This document shows positions 5,359-6,119 of a DNA stretch of 6,119 nucleotides, piece by piece. This DNA is from Actinomycetota bacterium (GTDB taxonomy: Bacteria > Actinomycetota > Thermoleophilia > Gaiellales > Gaiellaceae). The notes beneath the pieces are model-generated. The model made no database searches. It was given only the letters and a program-made list of their open reading frames with translations, and was not told the DNA's origin. Location: contig JACCTQ010000001.1 in the NCBI GenBank assembly GCA_013812265.1, positions 1 to 6,119 on the forward strand. Reading direction: 5' to 3'. Numbering within the stretch: the stretch's first letter is position 1; every line of letters begins with the position of its first letter. The translations under genes and the position numbers were made by a program.

Positions 5359-6119
5359 GTGCTTCGGCTCGCCTCGACCGCGTTGGTGGCTGCTGCATTC
5401 TTCGTCTCTGCCATGGCCGTCGATGGAACGACGCGGGATTTGGCGGCGGGCGAGTACTCGGTTGCGACGCTCGTAAAGCGATGTAGCCGCGGGTCGGTTT
5501 CGGCAGCGATCAACGGCCGGCGTACATGCCTCAGGGCAGGTCAACGGTGCACGCGCCGCAATGACGCCCAGTACCACCGGTATCGGTTCCACTGCCATGA
5601 GGCTCGACCTCTTGCCGAGCCGCGCGCGTCGCTTGCGACGTTGGAGCGGTTCACGGTCTGGGACACGCTTGCGCAGCGGCCGCTCCGTCTTCCGCGGATG
5701 GAGCCGGGCGAGGCGTGTCGGCGAACTCACGCACGGCGCGTCCACCCGCACTGGGGTATTGCGCTCGACGGCGGAGAACCTCCGTATCCGCTGCCCTTCC
5801 CGACCGGAGCTATCGATCAAACAAGAAGCGACGGGGCTAGGAACGGGTGGCGGTTCCACAAGACGATTTGGCTCGGGCCACCCGGCTTCTTCGGCCCAGT
5901 GCTAGTTCGAGGCCGCCAACTCGACGGCCAAGACGAAGTGCGGTTCGCGTACGCGCTCACCGACCCACCCCCGGTGCGGGAGCTACGACTTGAGTTCGTC
6001 CTGGAGAACCTCGATCAATGGCGTCAAGGCGTGGGAATGCGCTATACGCTGGTTCGCCGATCCGGCTGTTATGCATTCCAGGTCGACGGCGTTGACTTCA
6101 GCCGCACGTTGATCTTCGA
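5359..6119 (+). CDS. Secreted Cys-rich protein of unknown function, 3' end beyond the window
   Basis: An uninterrupted frame of 253 codons runs from GTG 5359 to the window end with no stop. Residues 1-20 are a Sec-type signal peptide (basic LR, hydrophobic STALVAAAFFV, cleavage after SAMA). Residues 40-80 hold four Cys (C42, C57, C64, C79) in a compact basic module (NGRRTCLRAGQRC, then YHRYRFHC) that I recognise as recurring in secreted proteins of Thermoleophilia. Residues 128-253 form an aromatic-rich region: HPHWGIALDGG, then PYPLPFPTG, then TIWLGPPGFFGPVLVRG (169-185), then SGCYAFQVDG (235-244) and FSRTLIF at the edge. This resembles conserved actinobacterial secreted proteins without a known function; a stop is probably close. 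GTG 5359 is preferred because it begins the signal peptide. An in-frame ATG at 5326 would add 11 polar residues and has AAGG abutting it with no spacing. Role unknown; likely at or outside the cell surface. Confidence 0.75.
   Translation, partial: MLRLASTALVAAAFFVSAMAVDGTTRDLAAGEYSVATLVKRCSRGSVSAAINGRRTCLRAGQRCTRRNDAQYHRYRFHCHEARPLAEPRASLATLERFTVWDTLAQRPLRLPRMEPGEACRRTHARRVHPHWGIALDGGEPPYPLPFPTGAIDQTRSDGARNGWRFHKTIWLGPPGFFGPVLVRGRQLDGQDEVRFAYALTDPPPVRELRLEFVLENLDQWRQGVGMRYTLVRRSGCYAFQVDGVDFSRTLIF

Noticed and set aside
5254..5859. Minus-strand frame of 201 codons opposite the secreted protein
   Set aside because: The plus strand holds an uninterrupted frame with a signal peptide and conserved Cys and Trp; the antisense product is Arg/Pro-rich and featureless.

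Overview
This is a GC-rich chromosomal window with closely packed genes that use GTG and TTG starts freely and often lack an obvious Shine-Dalgarno site. That suggests a high-GC actinobacterium. A Cys-rich secreted protein at the right edge resembles proteins I associate with the Thermoleophilia (Gaiellales/Solirubrobacterales). The lineage is an inference by eye, not a search result.

Left block (1-2977). An aminoglycoside 6-adenylyltransferase-like nucleotidyltransferase runs off the left edge on the minus strand. It lies 22 bp downstream of an IclR-family regulator on the same strand. The IclR gene is divergent from a DAO-family FAD-dependent oxidoreductase on the plus strand. The 58-bp gap between them holds a perfect 6-3-6 inverted repeat (TTGCCC-GTA-GGGCAA) that overlaps candidate promoters in both directions. 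The layout suggests an autoregulated IclR switch controlling a catabolic oxidase whose mRNA may be leaderless.

Middle block (3004-5290, all minus strand). In transcription order these are a ribbon-helix-helix antitoxin, a VapC-like PIN toxin, an MmgE/PrpD-family protein and a small DUF4190-like membrane protein. Antitoxin and toxin overlap by 4 nt (TTGA). The MmgE/PrpD reading frame opens 5 nt after the toxin stop, from a TTG. The membrane protein has a strong Shine-Dalgarno of its own. This block converges on the FAD oxidoreductase with 26 bp between stop codons and no clear terminator.

Right block (5291-6119). A 68-bp divergent gap with two 11-bp-spaced direct repeats separates the antitoxin from a secreted protein of unknown function. 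That protein is open to the window end and has a signal peptide, a four-Cys module and a C-terminal conserved region.

Taken together, IclR, the FAD oxidoreductase and the MmgE/PrpD protein look like parts of a small-molecule (amine or carboxylate) catabolic locus with a toxin-antitoxin module lodged in it. No CRISPR array, tRNA, rRNA, transposase or phage gene was seen. I found no clear evidence of a wholly new system. The most interesting points are the shared operator, the toxin-antitoxin/MmgE-PrpD gene coupling and the uncharacterised secreted protein.
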